A stretch of DNA of 58,801 bases from Yersinia pekkanenii (GCF_001152565.1 NZ_CQAZ01000001.1:148637-207437), one strand, 5' to 3'; positions 10,046 to 22,449 are shown, counted from the stretch's first letter. Notes: generated from the sequence alone by a model not told the origin. Translations and numbers: made by a program.

Positions 10046-11134
10046 ATGTTAAGGAAAATAAATGTATTTGTGATCGCAGTAACCGTGTTGGTCTCTGTTT
10101 CAGCATCCGCCCAGTTCCCTGCCTATTATCCAACTGACTATCAGAATATTGTGGATGGTGCCAAAAAAGAAGGCAAAGTGGTGGTGTATTCCTCGACGGA
10201 TATTAAGGCTGCGACCCCCTTGATCAAAGGGTTTGAAGCGGCCAATCCGGGGGTTAGAGTTGAATACAATGATATGAATAGCACGGAGTTATACAACCGT
10301 TATATCAGTGAACAGGCATCGGGTAGCAACAGTGGCGACGTAGTGTGGAGTTCCTCAATGGATACGGCACTGAAGCTGGCTATCGACTATGCACAGGAAT
10401 ATCTCTCTCCTGAGCAAGCTGAATTACCAGCATGGGCCATCTGGAAAAACAAAGCCTACGGCACCACCTACGAGCCGGTAGTCTTTATTTATAACAAGCG
10501 TCTGCTACCGCCAACTGATGTACCCGATACCCACGCCGCACTGGCAAAACTTATCGCCAGCCAGCCTGATAAGTTCAAAAAGAAAGTCACAACCTATGAT
10601 ATTGAAAAGTCAGGCTTAGGTTTTATGTTGTCGGTACAGGACTTCAAGGCTGACCCTAACTACTTCACGACACTGGCTGATACCGCCAAAGGCGGCCTGA
10701 CGGTGCAATCCTCCACCGGTACCATGATGGAAAGGGTGTCATCCGGTGAAAATCTGATCGGCTTTAATATCCTCGGTTCTTATGCCGAAGCCCGTGCCAG
10801 GACCGATCCTTCTCTTGGCATTATTTATCCGAAGGACTACATCCTGGTATTGTCGCGAGTGACCTTTATCAGTGGCAACGCGGCCAACAGTAATGCAGCC
10901 AAACTGTGGGTTAATTATGTGTTGTCGGAACAGGGCCAAAATATTCTGGCTAATCAGTCGGATATTCCTTCCATCCGTAAAGATATCGATGGTAACAACG
11001 ATATTGATGGTTTGACCCAAGAATTGGGTCAGTCACTGAAACCTATCCCGGTTGATGAAAGCTTGCTGGAATATATGGAGCAAGCTAAGCGTTTGAATTA
11101 CATCAAACAGTGGCGTACTGCAGCAGCAAAATAA
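10046..11134 (+). CDS. ABC transporter substrate-binding protein, FbpA/AfuA type
   Basis: A 362-residue periplasmic binding protein with a signal peptide (MLRKINVFVIAVTVLVSVSASAQ). The mature start GKVVVYSSTDIKAATPLIKGF is the family pattern of the iron(III)/polyamine-like extracellular binding proteins. I see no adjacent Tyr-Tyr pair of the kind that binds iron in FbpA. Close families also bind phosphonates or sugar phosphates, so the substrate is open. It is the first gene of a three-gene operon with the fused permease and the ATPase, in the order found for fbpABC and afuABC. An ATG at 10046 after CGGAG supports the start. Confidence 0.85.
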   Translation: MLRKINVFVIAVTVLVSVSASAQFPAYYPTDYQNIVDGAKKEGKVVVYSSTDIKAATPLIKGFEAANPGVRVEYNDMNSTELYNRYISEQASGSNSGDVVWSSSMDTALKLAIDYAQEYLSPEQAELPAWAIWKNKAYGTTYEPVVFIYNKRLLPPTDVPDTHAALAKLIASQPDKFKKKVTTYDIEKSGLGFMLSVQDFKADPNYFTTLADTAKGGLTVQSSTGTMMERVSSGENLIGFNILGSYAEARARTDPSLGIIYPKDYILVLSRVTFISGNAANSNAAKLWVNYVLSEQGQNILANQSDIPSIRKDIDGNNDIDGLTQELGQSLKPIPVDESLLEYMEQAKRLNYIKQWRTAAAK

Positions 11135-11228
11135 TCTCACCATCAGGGCGCGTTTACTGTATCGGCATACGCGGCCCTTGGTTTTATGGGCTTTGTCATA
11201 TATGGATCTTTAACTAAAAGGACTCACT

Positions 11229-12998
11229 ATGAAAGCATTGCGCAGACGATGGCAGGGCTTGCCGCGCGGCTTAGTTGTGTTGATAACAGCACTGGTCATC
11301 TATATACCGCTGTCATTTATTGTCATTCAAAGTTTCCTATCCGCCCCCTTTTTCTCGCCTTCCAAGGTGTTCAGCCTTGAGTCCTTCAGGTTTATTTTTG
11401 CTGACCCCGACTTTTACAAGGCGCTGAAAAGCGGCTTTATTCTGGCCTTCGGGCTGGTGATTATCGCCATTCCACTGGGGGGTATTCTGGCCTTTCTGAT
11501 GGTCAGGACGGACTTACCCGGCCGGCGGATAATAGAACCGTTGATTCTGGTGCCTATTTTTGTTTCTCCCATGGTTTTGGGATTTGGTTACGTAGTTGCT
11601 GCTGGGCCAGTCGGCTTTTTGTCCTTATGGGCCGAATCTCTGTTGGGTTTCGTTCCCTGGAATATTTACGCCATGTCCAGCATCGTGGTGATTGCTGGTC
11701 TGACTCATGTTCCCCATGCTTATCTTTATATTTCATCAGCACTACGCAGCGTCGGCTCGGATGTTGAAGAGGCTGCGCGCACCGCCGGTGCCACTCCTTT
11801 GCAGGTCATGAGCTCGGTGAGTTTGCCAATGGTGCGCCCGTCAATCCTTTATGCCTCGGTCTTGTTGTTTTTCCTGGGGCTGGAAGTGTTTGGGCTGATG
11901 CTGGTACTGGGTGATCCTGAGGGGAATTTAGTGCTGGCCACCTATCTCTACCAACTGACCAATAAATTAGGCACACCCTCTTACCACCTGATGGCCGCGG
12001 TTGCGGTGGTACTTATTTGCATCACTATTCCGTTAGTGATGTTACAACGTTTGCTGATGCGAACGGCTAATCGTTTTGTCACGGTCAAAGGTAAAGCGTC
12101 ACAGGCGCGGGCCTTACCACTGGGCAAATGGCGTTGGATTGCCGGTGCCGTGGTGGCATTTTGGCTGACCGTCACCATTGGTGTACCACTGCTCGGTGTG
12201 GTGCTGCGCGCTTTTGTGTCTAACTGGGGCATGGGGGTCTCTATTTGGGATGAGTTGTCCCTCGAAACCTTCCGCACTATTTGGCAGCAACCAACCCTGC
12301 TGCGGGCTATCGTCAACTCGATGGCTATCGGCGTCTTCGGCGGTGCACTGGCGGTCGTCTGTTACTTATTTATCGGTATCGCGATGCACCGCAAACCCGA
12401 TGGTGTGACTCGTTTTCTCGATTACAGCGTACTGGTGCCGCGTGCGGTACCGGGCTTGCTGGCAGGGCTGGCATTCCTGTGGGTATTCTTGTTCCTACCG
12501 ATGTGGCTGGATAATTCGCTGAAAGAGGGTTGGTTGTCGGTATTGCCGATGGCCGAATGGCTGCGAGAGAATCTGGTGGTATGGCTACGTTCTTTACGCA
12601 GCACCATATTCAGTGTCTGGCTGGCTTATACCGTAGTGTGGATGGCATACGGCCTGCGGCTGATCTCCTCGACCTTGCTGCAAGTAGGGCCTGAGCTGGA
12701 AGAAGCGGCACGTAGCACCGGTGCCAGTCGAGGTCAGGTCACCCGCCATGTCACTATTCCATTATCCCGTTATGGCCTGATTGGTTCATGGCTGCTGATG
12801 TTTTTGATTTTTGAGCGGGAGTATTCCACTGGCGTTTATCTGCTCTCACCGGGTACCGAAACTATTGGTTCAATGTTGGTTTCGCTATGGGCGGCAGGGG
12901 CGATTGATATTGTCGCGGCACTCTCCTTCATTAATATCCTGCTGGTAGTCTTGGGCTTGGGTATTGCATTGCGTTTTGGAGTCAAATTAAATGATTGA
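11229..12998 (+). CDS. ABC transporter permease, two fused membrane domains
   Basis: A 589-residue inner-membrane protein in which two binding-protein-dependent permease domains are joined, as in FbpB/AfuB/SfuB. Each half has about six membrane segments and its own EAA loop for contact with the ATPase: VEEAARTAGATPLQV near residue 179 and LEEAARSTGASRGQV near residue 495. It lies 94 bases after the binding-protein gene, and its stop overlaps the ATPase gene start by eight bases, so the three are surely co-transcribed. Substrate as for the binding protein: iron(III) or a small phosphorylated compound; the sequence does not decide. Confidence 0.9.
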   Translation: MKALRRRWQGLPRGLVVLITALVIYIPLSFIVIQSFLSAPFFSPSKVFSLESFRFIFADPDFYKALKSGFILAFGLVIIAIPLGGILAFLMVRTDLPGRRIIEPLILVPIFVSPMVLGFGYVVAAGPVGFLSLWAESLLGFVPWNIYAMSSIVVIAGLTHVPHAYLYISSALRSVGSDVEEAARTAGATPLQVMSSVSLPMVRPSILYASVLLFFLGLEVFGLMLVLGDPEGNLVLATYLYQLTNKLGTPSYHLMAAVAVVLICITIPLVMLQRLLMRTANRFVTVKGKASQARALPLGKWRWIAGAVVAFWLTVTIGVPLLGVVLRAFVSNWGMGVSIWDELSLETFRTIWQQPTLLRAIVNSMAIGVFGGALAVVCYLFIGIAMHRKPDGVTRFLDYSVLVPRAVPGLLAGLAFLWVFLFLPMWLDNSLKEGWLSVLPMAEWLRENLVVWLRSLRSTIFSVWLAYTVVWMAYGLRLISSTLLQVGPELEEAARSTGASRGQVTRHVTIPLSRYGLIGSWLLMFLIFEREYSTGVYLLSPGTETIGSMLVSLWAAGAIDIVAALSFINILLVVLGLGIALRFGVKLND

Positions 12999-14061
12999 AC
13001 TTTCAGTAGATAATCTGCATTTAACCTATGGTGACAACCCAGTATTGAAAGGGGTGTCTATGCAATTAAAACGCGGAGAAGTTGTCTCGTTATTGGGGCC
13101 ATCGGGGAGCGGGAAAACCACCTTATTACGTGCGGTTGCCGGGCTGGAAAAACCGAGCCAAGGCCATATTATCATTGGTGAAAATACGGTTTATGATGGT
13201 ACCTCTGGCCGTGAGACACTTGCTGAAGAACGTAATCTTGGCTTGGTGTTCCAGTCTTACGCCTTGTGGCCCCATAAAACCGTCTTTGAGAACGTGGCCT
13301 ATCCCCTGAAATTACGTAAAATCTCATCACCGGAAATTGTTCAACGCGTACAAGTGGTACTTGACCAGCTTGGGCTGGGATCACTGGGTCATCGCCATCC
13401 TCATCAACTTTCCGGAGGGCAGCAACAACGTGTCGCTATTGGCCGTGCACTGGTCTACAACCCGCCGGTTATCTTGCTGGATGAGCCCTTGTCGAATCTG
13501 GACGCCAAACTGCGTGAAGAAGCGCGGGTATTCCTGCGTGAGCTGATCATCAACCTCGGTTTGTCAGCGCTGATGGTGACCCACGACCAAAACGAAGCAA
13601 TGGCCATATCTGACCGTATCTTATTGCTTAACAACGGTAAAATTGAACAGCAGGGTACGCCGCAGGAAATGTACGGCTCGCCATCGACCTTGTTCACCGC
13701 CGAATTTATGGGCAGTAATAATCGCTTACATGGCAAAATTACCGAACTACGTAACGGTAAGGCGCAAATCGAAGGTAAAGATTGGCGATTATGGGGATGG
13801 GCGGGTGAAGGCGTCACGGTAGGGCAAGAAGCCACGGCGGTGATCCGGGTTGAACGCGTAGGCCTGGAGGATTTACCCAGCGATAACCAGCTTGTGTTAC
13901 CGATGCTGACCAGCATGTATCTGGGCGATCGCTGGGAATACCTGTTTCGTACTGTTGCCGATGATTTTGTGATCCGTGCTTATGGCACTAAGGTTGGTAG
14001 TCAACAACTCTGCCAGCTTTCGCTACCTATCGAGCATTTATGGATTTTCCCCAAAGTATGA
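12991..14061 (+). CDS. ABC transporter ATP-binding protein, FbpC/AfuC type
   Basis: A 356-residue ATPase with Walker [13 protein letters not shown] (about 36-47), signature [15 protein letters not shown], Walker B VILLDEPLSNLD and switch His in MVTHDQNEAM. A C-terminal TOBE-like extension (from about 240) places it in the MOI/CysA-MalK-like group used by iron(III), sulfate, putrescine and sugar importers. It powers the permease encoded immediately upstream, whose 3' end it overlaps. It is the last gene of the operon; the next feature is the independent ypfM promoter. Confidence 0.92.
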   Translation: MIELSVDNLHLTYGDNPVLKGVSMQLKRGEVVSLLGPSGSGKTTLLRAVAGLEKPSQGHIIIGENTVYDGTSGRETLAEERNLGLVFQSYALWPHKTVFENVAYPLKLRKISSPEIVQRVQVVLDQLGLGSLGHRHPHQLSGGQQQRVAIGRALVYNPPVILLDEPLSNLDAKLREEARVFLRELIINLGLSALMVTHDQNEAMAISDRILLLNNGKIEQQGTPQEMYGSPSTLFTAEFMGSNNRLHGKITELRNGKAQIEGKDWRLWGWAGEGVTVGQEATAVIRVERVGLEDLPSDNQLVLPMLTSMYLGDRWEYLFRTVADDFVIRAYGTKVGSQQLCQLSLPIEHLWIFPKV

Positions 14062-14164
14062 AATCTGTCTTGAGGCCATATTAAGGTGTGTGACAATCGG
14101 CCTGCCCAAGAGAAAGCAGGCCGATTAACCTCCTATCGTGTTTCTAATTAGCCTGCTTGCTATT

Positions 14165-14192
14165 TTGACTGTTTAAAAAACCAGCGTATAAT
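14165..14192 (+). promoter_or_regulatory. Sigma-70-type promoter for ypfM
   Basis: TTGACT at 14165-14170 and a perfect TATAAT at 14187-14192, separated by 16 bases, lie 27 bases before the ypfM start codon. This is one of the best promoter matches in the window. Confidence 0.7.
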
Positions 14193-14218
14193 AAGTCCCG
14201 ATAATTAGAGAGGAAGTT

Positions 14219-14281
14219 ATGGTTGAATTTGAGTTAAGCACGTGGAAAGCGTTTATCGATGCTATGCTGCGTAAAGCGTAA
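14219..14281 (+). CDS. ypfM: YpfM, 20-residue protein
   Basis: A 20-codon gene reading MVEFELSTWKAFIDAMLRKA. It aligns closely with the 19-residue E. coli YpfM (in both, W-K-x-F-I-x-x-M-L-R-K). An AGAGGAAG ribosome site stands just before the ATG, a strong promoter is at 14165-14192 and a terminator at 14362-14394, so it is an independent transcription unit. It lies between acrD and the former yffB side, which is also its place in E. coli. Function is unknown; it is a known expressed small protein in E. coli. Confidence 0.88.
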   Translation: MVEFELSTWKAFIDAMLRKA

Positions 14282-14361
14282 GCGAATAAACCCGCAGTAA
14301 GATTAATATCTTTTCGTTGTTTTATCTATACATACACTAAGGGGCGAGTCATCGCTCGCAG

Positions 14362-14394
14362 AAAGGCAGGACCGTTACGGTGTCTGCCTTTTTT
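14362..14394 (+). terminator. Rho-independent terminator of ypfM
   Basis: Stem AAAGGCAG/CTGCCTTT (14362-14369 with 14384-14391) around a 14-base loop, followed by a T run to 14394. It ends the ypfM transcript immediately before an ERIC-type fragment and the 3' end of acrD. Confidence 0.8.
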
Positions 14395-14450
14395 ATACCC
14401 GTCATCTTTCACGTTCACGTTGCAGGTGTGTCGGCTGCTCTCGTTACTCT
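14395..14450. repeat. ERIC-type fragment at the acrD 3' end
   Basis: Starts ATACCCGTCATCTTTCACG and continues TTGCAGGTGTGTCGGCTG, the left half of the ERIC-type repeat; the right half is missing. The copy runs up to or just into the acrD stop codon (14444-14446). Confidence 0.7.
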
Positions 14451-17400
14451 TTCACGCGTGGCGGCCTGCCGGGGAAGCGGCGACGTACTAAGACAAAGAA
14501 CAGTGGCACAAAGAAAATTGCCAGCACGGTGGCAGAAATCATCCCGCCCATCACACCAGTACCGACGGCATGTTGGCTGCCTGAGCCTGCCCCCTGACTA
14601 ATCGCCATGGGTAACACCCCAAAGACAAATGCTAATGAGGTCATCAGAATAGGCCGGAGCCGCTGGCGGGAAGCCTCTAACGTGGCCTCCACCAGATCTT
14701 TACCTTGGTTATTTAATTCACTGGCAAATTCAACAATCAAAATGGCATTTTTGGCCGATAACCCAATGATGGTCAGCAACCCAACCTGGAAATAAACGTC
14801 ATTCTCCAAGCCGCGCATCCAAGTTGCCGCGACCGCACCAATCACCCCGAGCGGCACGACCAGCATCACAGAGAAGGGTATTGACCAACTCTCATACAAT
14901 GCTGCCAGACACAAGAACACCACCAGCAGCGAGATGGCATAAAGGGCCGGGGCCTGCGAGCCAGATAGCCGCTCCTGATAGGACATCCCGGTCCATTCCA
15001 GCCCGAAGCCATTTGGCAGTTGTTTAACCAGATCCTCCATCACATTCATGGCGGTACCGGTACTGACGCCTGGGGCTGCCTCGCCGACGATTTCCAAGGC
15101 AGAATAGCCGTTATAACGTTCCAATCGTGGAGAACCATATTCCCAGCGGGTGGTCGAGAACGCAGAGAAAGGCACCATGCTGCCGCTTTTATTGCGCACA
15201 TACCATTTGTTGACGTCCTCTGGCAGCATACGGGCGGTGGCTTCAGACTGTACATAGACCTTCTTCACCCGGCCTCTGTCGACAAAGTCGTTAACGTAAG
15301 TCGAGCCCCAGGCGGTTTTTAGCGTGTTATTAATGTCATCCAGTGATACGCCCAACGTTTGTGCTTTGCGCTGATCGATATCTATCTGTAACTGTGGGCT
15401 ATCGTCCAGCCCATTATGCCGCACCCGGGTTAACGCGGGATCTTGTGACGCGAGCTGTAATAACTGGTCACGGGCCGCCATCAGTTTGTCATGACCCAAT
15501 CCACCATGGTCTTGTAGTTCCATATCAAAGCCTGATGAGCCACCCAAGCCTGAAATGGCCGGTGGGCTACTGACCGAGACTTTAGCCTCGGTAATTTTAT
15601 TAAACACTTTGGTGGCGCGTTCAATAATGGCAAAGGAAGAGTCGTTGCTGTCTTTTCGCTGCTCCCAGTCCGACAGTCGAATGAATAAACGCGCCACATT
15701 CTGGCCGTTACCACCCGGGCCAGACCCTACGGTTGAGAATACCGATAGCACATTATTCTGCTCTGCGGTCAGGAAGTAGTTCTCTACTTTCTCAACCACC
15801 TTTAGGGTTTGTTGTTGTGTTGAACCCACGGGAAGTTGAACCTGCGCCATAAAAACACCACGGTCTTCCAGCGGCAAGAAAGAGGTCGGCAACTTGATGA
15901 ACAATAGCGCCAGCCCGCCTAACAGCAATAAATACAGCAGCATATAGCGCAAACTATGGTGCAATATCCGCGCCACGCCTTTTTCATAACGGTGGGCACT
16001 GCGGTCAAACATGCGGTTAAACCAGCCGAAAAACCCGCGTTTGGCGTGATGATGCCCCGGTGCTATGGGTTTAAGCAGGGTGGCGCAAAGTGCCGGCGTT
16101 AGGATCAGTGCGACCAAAACAGAGAGCACCATGGCTGACACGATGGTGATGGAGAACTGACGGTAGATGGCCCCGGTCGTTCCGCCGAAGAAAGCCATCG
16201 GGATAAATACGGCTGACAGTACCAATGCAATACCGACCAGTGCGCCCTGAATTTGCCCCATCGATTTACGGGTGGCTTCGCGTGGGCCAAGCCCTTCTTC
16301 GCTCATGACCCGCTCAACGTTTTCCACCACCACAATGGCATCATCAACCAACAACCCAATAGCCAATACGATGGCAAACATGGTCAAGGTATTGATACTA
16401 AAACCGAATACCGACAGTATCGCGAAAGTGCCCAACAGCACCACCGGTACTGCAATGGTTGGGATCAGAGTAGCGCGGAAGTTTTGTAAAAACAGATACA
16501 TCACCAAGAAAACCAGCAGAATGGCTTCCAAGAGTGTTTTGACGACGTCCTTGATTGAGGCTTTAACGAAGGGGGTGGTTTCGTAAGCTATTTTTGCTTC
16601 AAGGCCATGAGGGAAGAAAGGGGTCAGCTCGGCAATGCGGGCTTTAACCAATGCATCGGTTTGTAGCTCATTGGCTCCTGAGGCTAGCTTGACACTCATG
16701 CCTGATGCGGCTTGCCCGTTAAAGCGGCTCAGGTAATCATATTTCTCGGCACCCATCTCGATTTTAGCTACATCACCCAGCGTGACCAGTGAACCATCGG
16801 GATTGACCCGCAGCGTAATTTCCCTGAATTGTTCTGGTGTCTGTAATTGGGATTGGGCATTAATGGTGGCATTCAGTGCCTGATTGTCTACCGAGGGGGT
16901 TCCGCCTAATTGACCCACCGCTATCTGGCTATTTTGCGATTGGATAGCGGTGACAATATCCTGGGTGGTCAGTTGATAATTATTGAGTTTATTGGGATCC
17001 AGCCAGATACGCATAGCATATTGGGAACCGAAAGCATCGATACTGCCGACCCCTTCAATTCGGCTAAGGGGGTCTTGCAGATTACTGGCCACATAGTCGG
17101 CAATATCCTGTTTATCCATACTGCCATCGGTGGAAACAAATGCCACCATCATCAGCGTGTTATCACCGGATTTTGATACGGATACACCTTGCTGCTGCAC
17201 ATCTTGTGGCAGCTTTTTAATCGCCGATTGCAACTGATTCTGTACCTGTTGCATCGCTTCGTTCGGATCGGTACCTGCCTGGAACGTCAGGGTTATTGAT
17301 GCGTTACCGGAGTTGCTGCTTTGTGACGACATATACAGCAAACTATCCAGGCCGGTCATACTTTGCTCTATCACCTGGGTGACAGTATTTTCCAGTGTTT

Positions 17401-17563
17401 GTGCTGAGGCACCGGGATAAGAGGCACTAATACGGACATTGGGTGGTGCCAAATTCGGATATTGTTCAACCGGTAAGGTTGAGATTGCCAATGCTCCGGT
17501 AAGACACAAAATGATCGCCAATACCCAGGCAAAAATTGGGCGGTCGATGAAGAAGTTTGCCAT
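14444..17563 (-). CDS. acrD: RND efflux pump inner-membrane transporter AcrD
   Basis: A 1039-residue proton/drug antiporter of the HAE1-RND family. In E. coli AcrD works with AcrA and TolC to export aminoglycosides and other amphiphilic compounds. The N-terminus [17 protein letters not shown] and most of the sequence match E. coli AcrD (1037 residues). Proton-relay residues are present: the Asp pair in [15 protein letters not shown] (TM4) and the Lys in [14 protein letters not shown] (TM10). Two large periplasmic loops follow TM1 and TM7. The neighbour ypfM is as in E. coli, which supports orthology rather than AcrB. No adaptor gene is adjacent, as expected for acrD. Confidence 0.95.
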   Translation of the reverse strand: MANFFIDRPIFAWVLAIILCLTGALAISTLPVEQYPNLAPPNVRISASYPGASAQTLENTVTQVIEQSMTGLDSLLYMSSQSSNSGNASITLTFQAGTDPNEAMQQVQNQLQSAIKKLPQDVQQQGVSVSKSGDNTLMMVAFVSTDGSMDKQDIADYVASNLQDPLSRIEGVGSIDAFGSQYAMRIWLDPNKLNNYQLTTQDIVTAIQSQNSQIAVGQLGGTPSVDNQALNATINAQSQLQTPEQFREITLRVNPDGSLVTLGDVAKIEMGAEKYDYLSRFNGQAASGMSVKLASGANELQTDALVKARIAELTPFFPHGLEAKIAYETTPFVKASIKDVVKTLLEAILLVFLVMYLFLQNFRATLIPTIAVPVVLLGTFAILSVFGFSINTLTMFAIVLAIGLLVDDAIVVVENVERVMSEEGLGPREATRKSMGQIQGALVGIALVLSAVFIPMAFFGGTTGAIYRQFSITIVSAMVLSVLVALILTPALCATLLKPIAPGHHHAKRGFFGWFNRMFDRSAHRYEKGVARILHHSLRYMLLYLLLLGGLALLFIKLPTSFLPLEDRGVFMAQVQLPVGSTQQQTLKVVEKVENYFLTAEQNNVLSVFSTVGSGPGGNGQNVARLFIRLSDWEQRKDSNDSSFAIIERATKVFNKITEAKVSVSSPPAISGLGGSSGFDMELQDHGGLGHDKLMAARDQLLQLASQDPALTRVRHNGLDDSPQLQIDIDQRKAQTLGVSLDDINNTLKTAWGSTYVNDFVDRGRVKKVYVQSEATARMLPEDVNKWYVRNKSGSMVPFSAFSTTRWEYGSPRLERYNGYSALEIVGEAAPGVSTGTAMNVMEDLVKQLPNGFGLEWTGMSYQERLSGSQAPALYAISLLVVFLCLAALYESWSIPFSVMLVVPLGVIGAVAATWMRGLENDVYFQVGLLTIIGLSAKNAILIVEFASELNNQGKDLVEATLEASRQRLRPILMTSLAFVFGVLPMAISQGAGSGSQHAVGTGVMGGMISATVLAIFFVPLFFVLVRRRFPGRPPRVKE

Positions 17564-17772
17564 GCAGTGCCAGCCTCTAAAGTTATATACAGCAGAATCT
17601 ACGGTGCACTTTACGCGGGAATGCTGAAGGAAACGTGAAGAAAATAAGGAGAACCTGTAAAAAACCTCGATAAAGCCGAGTTAATTCACATTGATGTCGC
17701 CAATAAGGATAAACAGGTGTTTTTTCTGGCATCAAGTAAACTGATTAACAGTCACTCAAAATAGGACGTTGT

Positions 17773-18050
17773 ATGGAACTCAATCCGGTGTTTGCCCGCC
17801 GTCTTTATCTCTGTTGGTTAATTAACCGTGGTGATTCACTGAATGTACCACGTTTGATGGCGTTGACTGACTGGCCACGACGCACGCGACAGGATGTTTA
17901 AAGGCACTGCCCGGTCTGGGCATCGCCTTGACATTTGTGCAGCACGGTGTACGCAATAACGCGGGCTATTATAGATTGGACCATTGGGTGCCACTTAACA
18001 AAAAATGGATACACGATAACCATGATTCTATTTTAGCGGCCATCGAATAA
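17773..18050 (+). pseudogene. Winged-helix DNA-binding protein gene with a one-base frameshift
   Basis: The ATG at 17773 opens MELNPVFARRLYLCWLINRG, then a helix-turn-helix-like LNVPRLMALTDWPRRTRQDV, and hits TAA at 17896-17898. Reading on in the next frame gives KALPGLGIALTFVQHGVRN and NAGYYRLDHWVPLNKKWI, ending in TAA at 18048-18050. The span of 278 bases is one short of a 93-codon gene, so a single base has been lost around 17895. The intact protein would be about 92 residues, a winged-helix family of small enterobacterial proteins of unknown role. Sequencing error is an alternative to true inactivation. Confidence 0.7.
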
Positions 18051-18062
18051 CAGCAATATGGC

Positions 18063-18692
18063 TCAGTATTTTTTATTTTCTAAATACATAATGGTGGCTG
18101 CTACACGTGAACGGACATTCAACTTACGCAATAAATTGCGGATATGGACTTTCACGGTTTCTTCCGAAATGTGCAGCTCAAAGGCCACTTGTTTATTGGA
18201 TAACCCGCGCGCCACTTCTTGTAGCACATCTAATTCACGTTCGGTTAATTCAGATAAAGGGTTTACCTGTTCGTGGCGAGAAGATAAATACTGTACGATT
18301 TCATCACTGAATGTATTTTCACCCTGTGCCGCCTTGCGGATATTTTCCAGTAATATTTCCGGCTCGCTGTCTTTGAGCAGATAACCATCCGCACCGGCAT
18401 CAATCATTGCGTATACATCGCTACGGACATCGGAGACGGTCAGAACAATAATACGGGCATCAATGCCTTCGTTCCGCAATGCTTTCAATGTATCCACCCC
18501 GGACATCCCCTTCATATTCAAGTCGAGCAGAATGACATCTGGCTGACATTTGAGCGCTTCAGTAATGGCGTCGTTGCCGCAGTTGGCTTCGGCAACCACA
18601 TCAAAGTTGCTATCCATCTCAAGTAATTGCCTGATACCGCGGCGCATCAACGGGTGATCATCAACAATCATAATAGTGTGGCTTTTGGTCAT
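18063..18692 (-). CDS. narP: Nitrate/nitrite response regulator NarP
   Basis: A 209-residue NarL/FixJ-family response regulator. The receiver domain (1-120) has the acidic pair DDHPLMRRG, the phospho-acceptor Asp in VILLDLNMKGMSG (about residue 57) and Lys in GYLLKDSEPE. The LuxR-type helix-turn-helix (ELTERELDVLQEVARGLSNK, then EETVKVHIRNLLRKLNV) occupies the C-terminal 65 residues. NarP, phosphorylated by NarQ, activates nap and other anaerobic genes at low nitrate. It is divergent from napF across a 505-base region with FNR and NarP-like sites, which supports NarP rather than NarL. No sensor gene is adjacent. Confidence 0.9.
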   Translation of the reverse strand: MTKSHTIMIVDDHPLMRRGIRQLLEMDSNFDVVAEANCGNDAITEALKCQPDVILLDLNMKGMSGVDTLKALRNEGIDARIIVLTVSDVRSDVYAMIDAGADGYLLKDSEPEILLENIRKAAQGENTFSDEIVQYLSSRHEQVNPLSELTERELDVLQEVARGLSNKQVAFELHISEETVKVHIRNLLRKLNVRSRVAATIMYLENKKY

Positions 18693-18986
18693 ATAAGTAA
18701 TGTTCCTGTAACCTGGCGGTTAAATGTTTGGCTGCTGAATTTGGATCATTTTCGATAGCCAATTTAGCTGGCCACGTTATCTATTATTGTTAGTGAAACT
18801 ACGGGCTAAGTGTACCTTAAAACATGGGCCAGATTCATTTAACAACAACAGTTTATCTGAAGGAATAATGATCAAAGTGTCATCTTGTTTTGATAGCTAT
18901 TCTCATTAAACAAATCGTTATATAAACAAAGTTATAATGCAAATAGATTTAACAGCGAGAAATGGCGTAAATAACCACTAAATTAA

Positions 18987-19000
18987 TTGATCCTGCTCAA
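18987..19000 (+). promoter_or_regulatory. FNR-binding site upstream of napF
   Basis: TTGAT-CCTG-CTCAA matches the FNR consensus TTGATnnnnATCAA at nine of ten defined bases. It lies about 200 bases before napF; nap operons are activated by FNR in E. coli. Confidence 0.65.
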
Positions 19001-19022
19001 TATCTACCACCAATTAACTATA

Positions 19023-19046
19023 AAGAGTAATTATTTTATTACTCAT
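19023..19046. promoter_or_regulatory. NarP/NarL-like heptamers in an inverted repeat
   Basis: TACTCAT at 19040-19046 is a perfect TACYYMT heptamer. An approximate inverted partner, AAGAGTA, is at 19023-19029, and GAGTAAT/ATTACTC form the core of the inverted repeat. The orientation is outward rather than the 7-2-7 arrangement preferred by NarP, so this is a candidate only. Confidence 0.4.
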
Positions 19047-19098
19047 TATTCTGTATCTAGTAGCCAATCGTAGGGAAATTTCCTTCCTTAATACAAAT

Positions 19099-19117
19099 AA
19101 GAATAATTATCGTTATC
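19099..19117. promoter_or_regulatory. Fur-box-like sequence upstream of napF
   Basis: The 19 bases starting AAGAATAATTATCG match the Fur consensus at 14 of 19 positions. Iron control by Fur is known for E. coli napF, and the operon product is rich in iron-sulfur and heme proteins. Confidence 0.4.
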
Positions 19118-19197
19118 TAAATAGGGATGGTTGGTTTTTAAATGAAGGATCTCTCTGAACCCGCGCGGGCGCGCCAGCCAATGTTAAGGATATCAAT

Positions 19198-19690
19198 ATG
19201 GCTGATTTATCACGGCGTAAATTACTGGCCCGCTTCTGGCGAGCAGATAAACAGCAACTCTCCGTTCAGCGCCCCCCTTGGTCGGTAAGGGAGGCTGATT
19301 TTATTGCCGGTTGTACCCGTTGCCAGGCTTGTGTCGCCGCTTGCGAAACAGGGGTGTTGGTGGTGGGGAGTGGTGGATTCCCTGAGATAGATTTCCAGCG
19401 TGCTGAGTGCACCTTTTGCCAGGCCTGCGTGAAGGCGTGTGATGTCGATATCTTTATCTCGACAGCGTTGGCCGCCTGGCCGCTTAACGTCAGCATATCG
19501 GACCGCTGTTTACCTTTTCATAGCATTGAATGCCGGAGTTGCCAGGATAGCTGTGAAACTCGGGCGATTAGATTCCGCCCACGCCTCAATGGTATTGCTC
19601 AACCCGAATTAGACCTTCCTGCCTGTACAGGTTGTGGTGCTTGTGTAGCCAATTGCCCGATTCAGGCAGTAACCCTTACCCGGAGTGAAG

Positions 19691-19701
<11 letters not shown>
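19198..19701 (+). CDS. napF: NapF, iron-sulfur protein of periplasmic nitrate reductase
   Basis: A 167-residue cytoplasmic ferredoxin-like protein with three 4Fe-4S motifs: CTRCQACVAACETG, CTFCQACVKACD and CTGCGACVANCP. A fourth, incomplete cysteine cluster (CRSCQDSCET) lies between the second and third. NapF interacts with NapA and is thought to help assemble its iron-sulfur centre before export. The ATG at 19198 follows TTAAGGAT. It overlaps napD by 11 bases at its 3' end, so the order napF-D-A-B-C begins here, as in E. coli, but without napG and napH. Confidence 0.93.

Positions 19702-22449
<2,748 letters not shown>

Larger units (their letters stand above)
18693..19197. other. 505-base narP-napF intergenic regulatory region
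   Basis: Divergent, A+T-rich control region with no gene. It holds the FNR, NarP/NarL-like and Fur-like sequences given as separate entries. All lie on the napF side (18987-19117). Nothing coding was recognised in the narP-proximal half. Confidence 0.7.

Noticed and set aside
10046-14061. Assignment as the Yersinia yfuABC iron system
   Set aside because: Gene order fits, but the binding protein lacks a visible iron-binding Tyr pair, so I left the substrate open.
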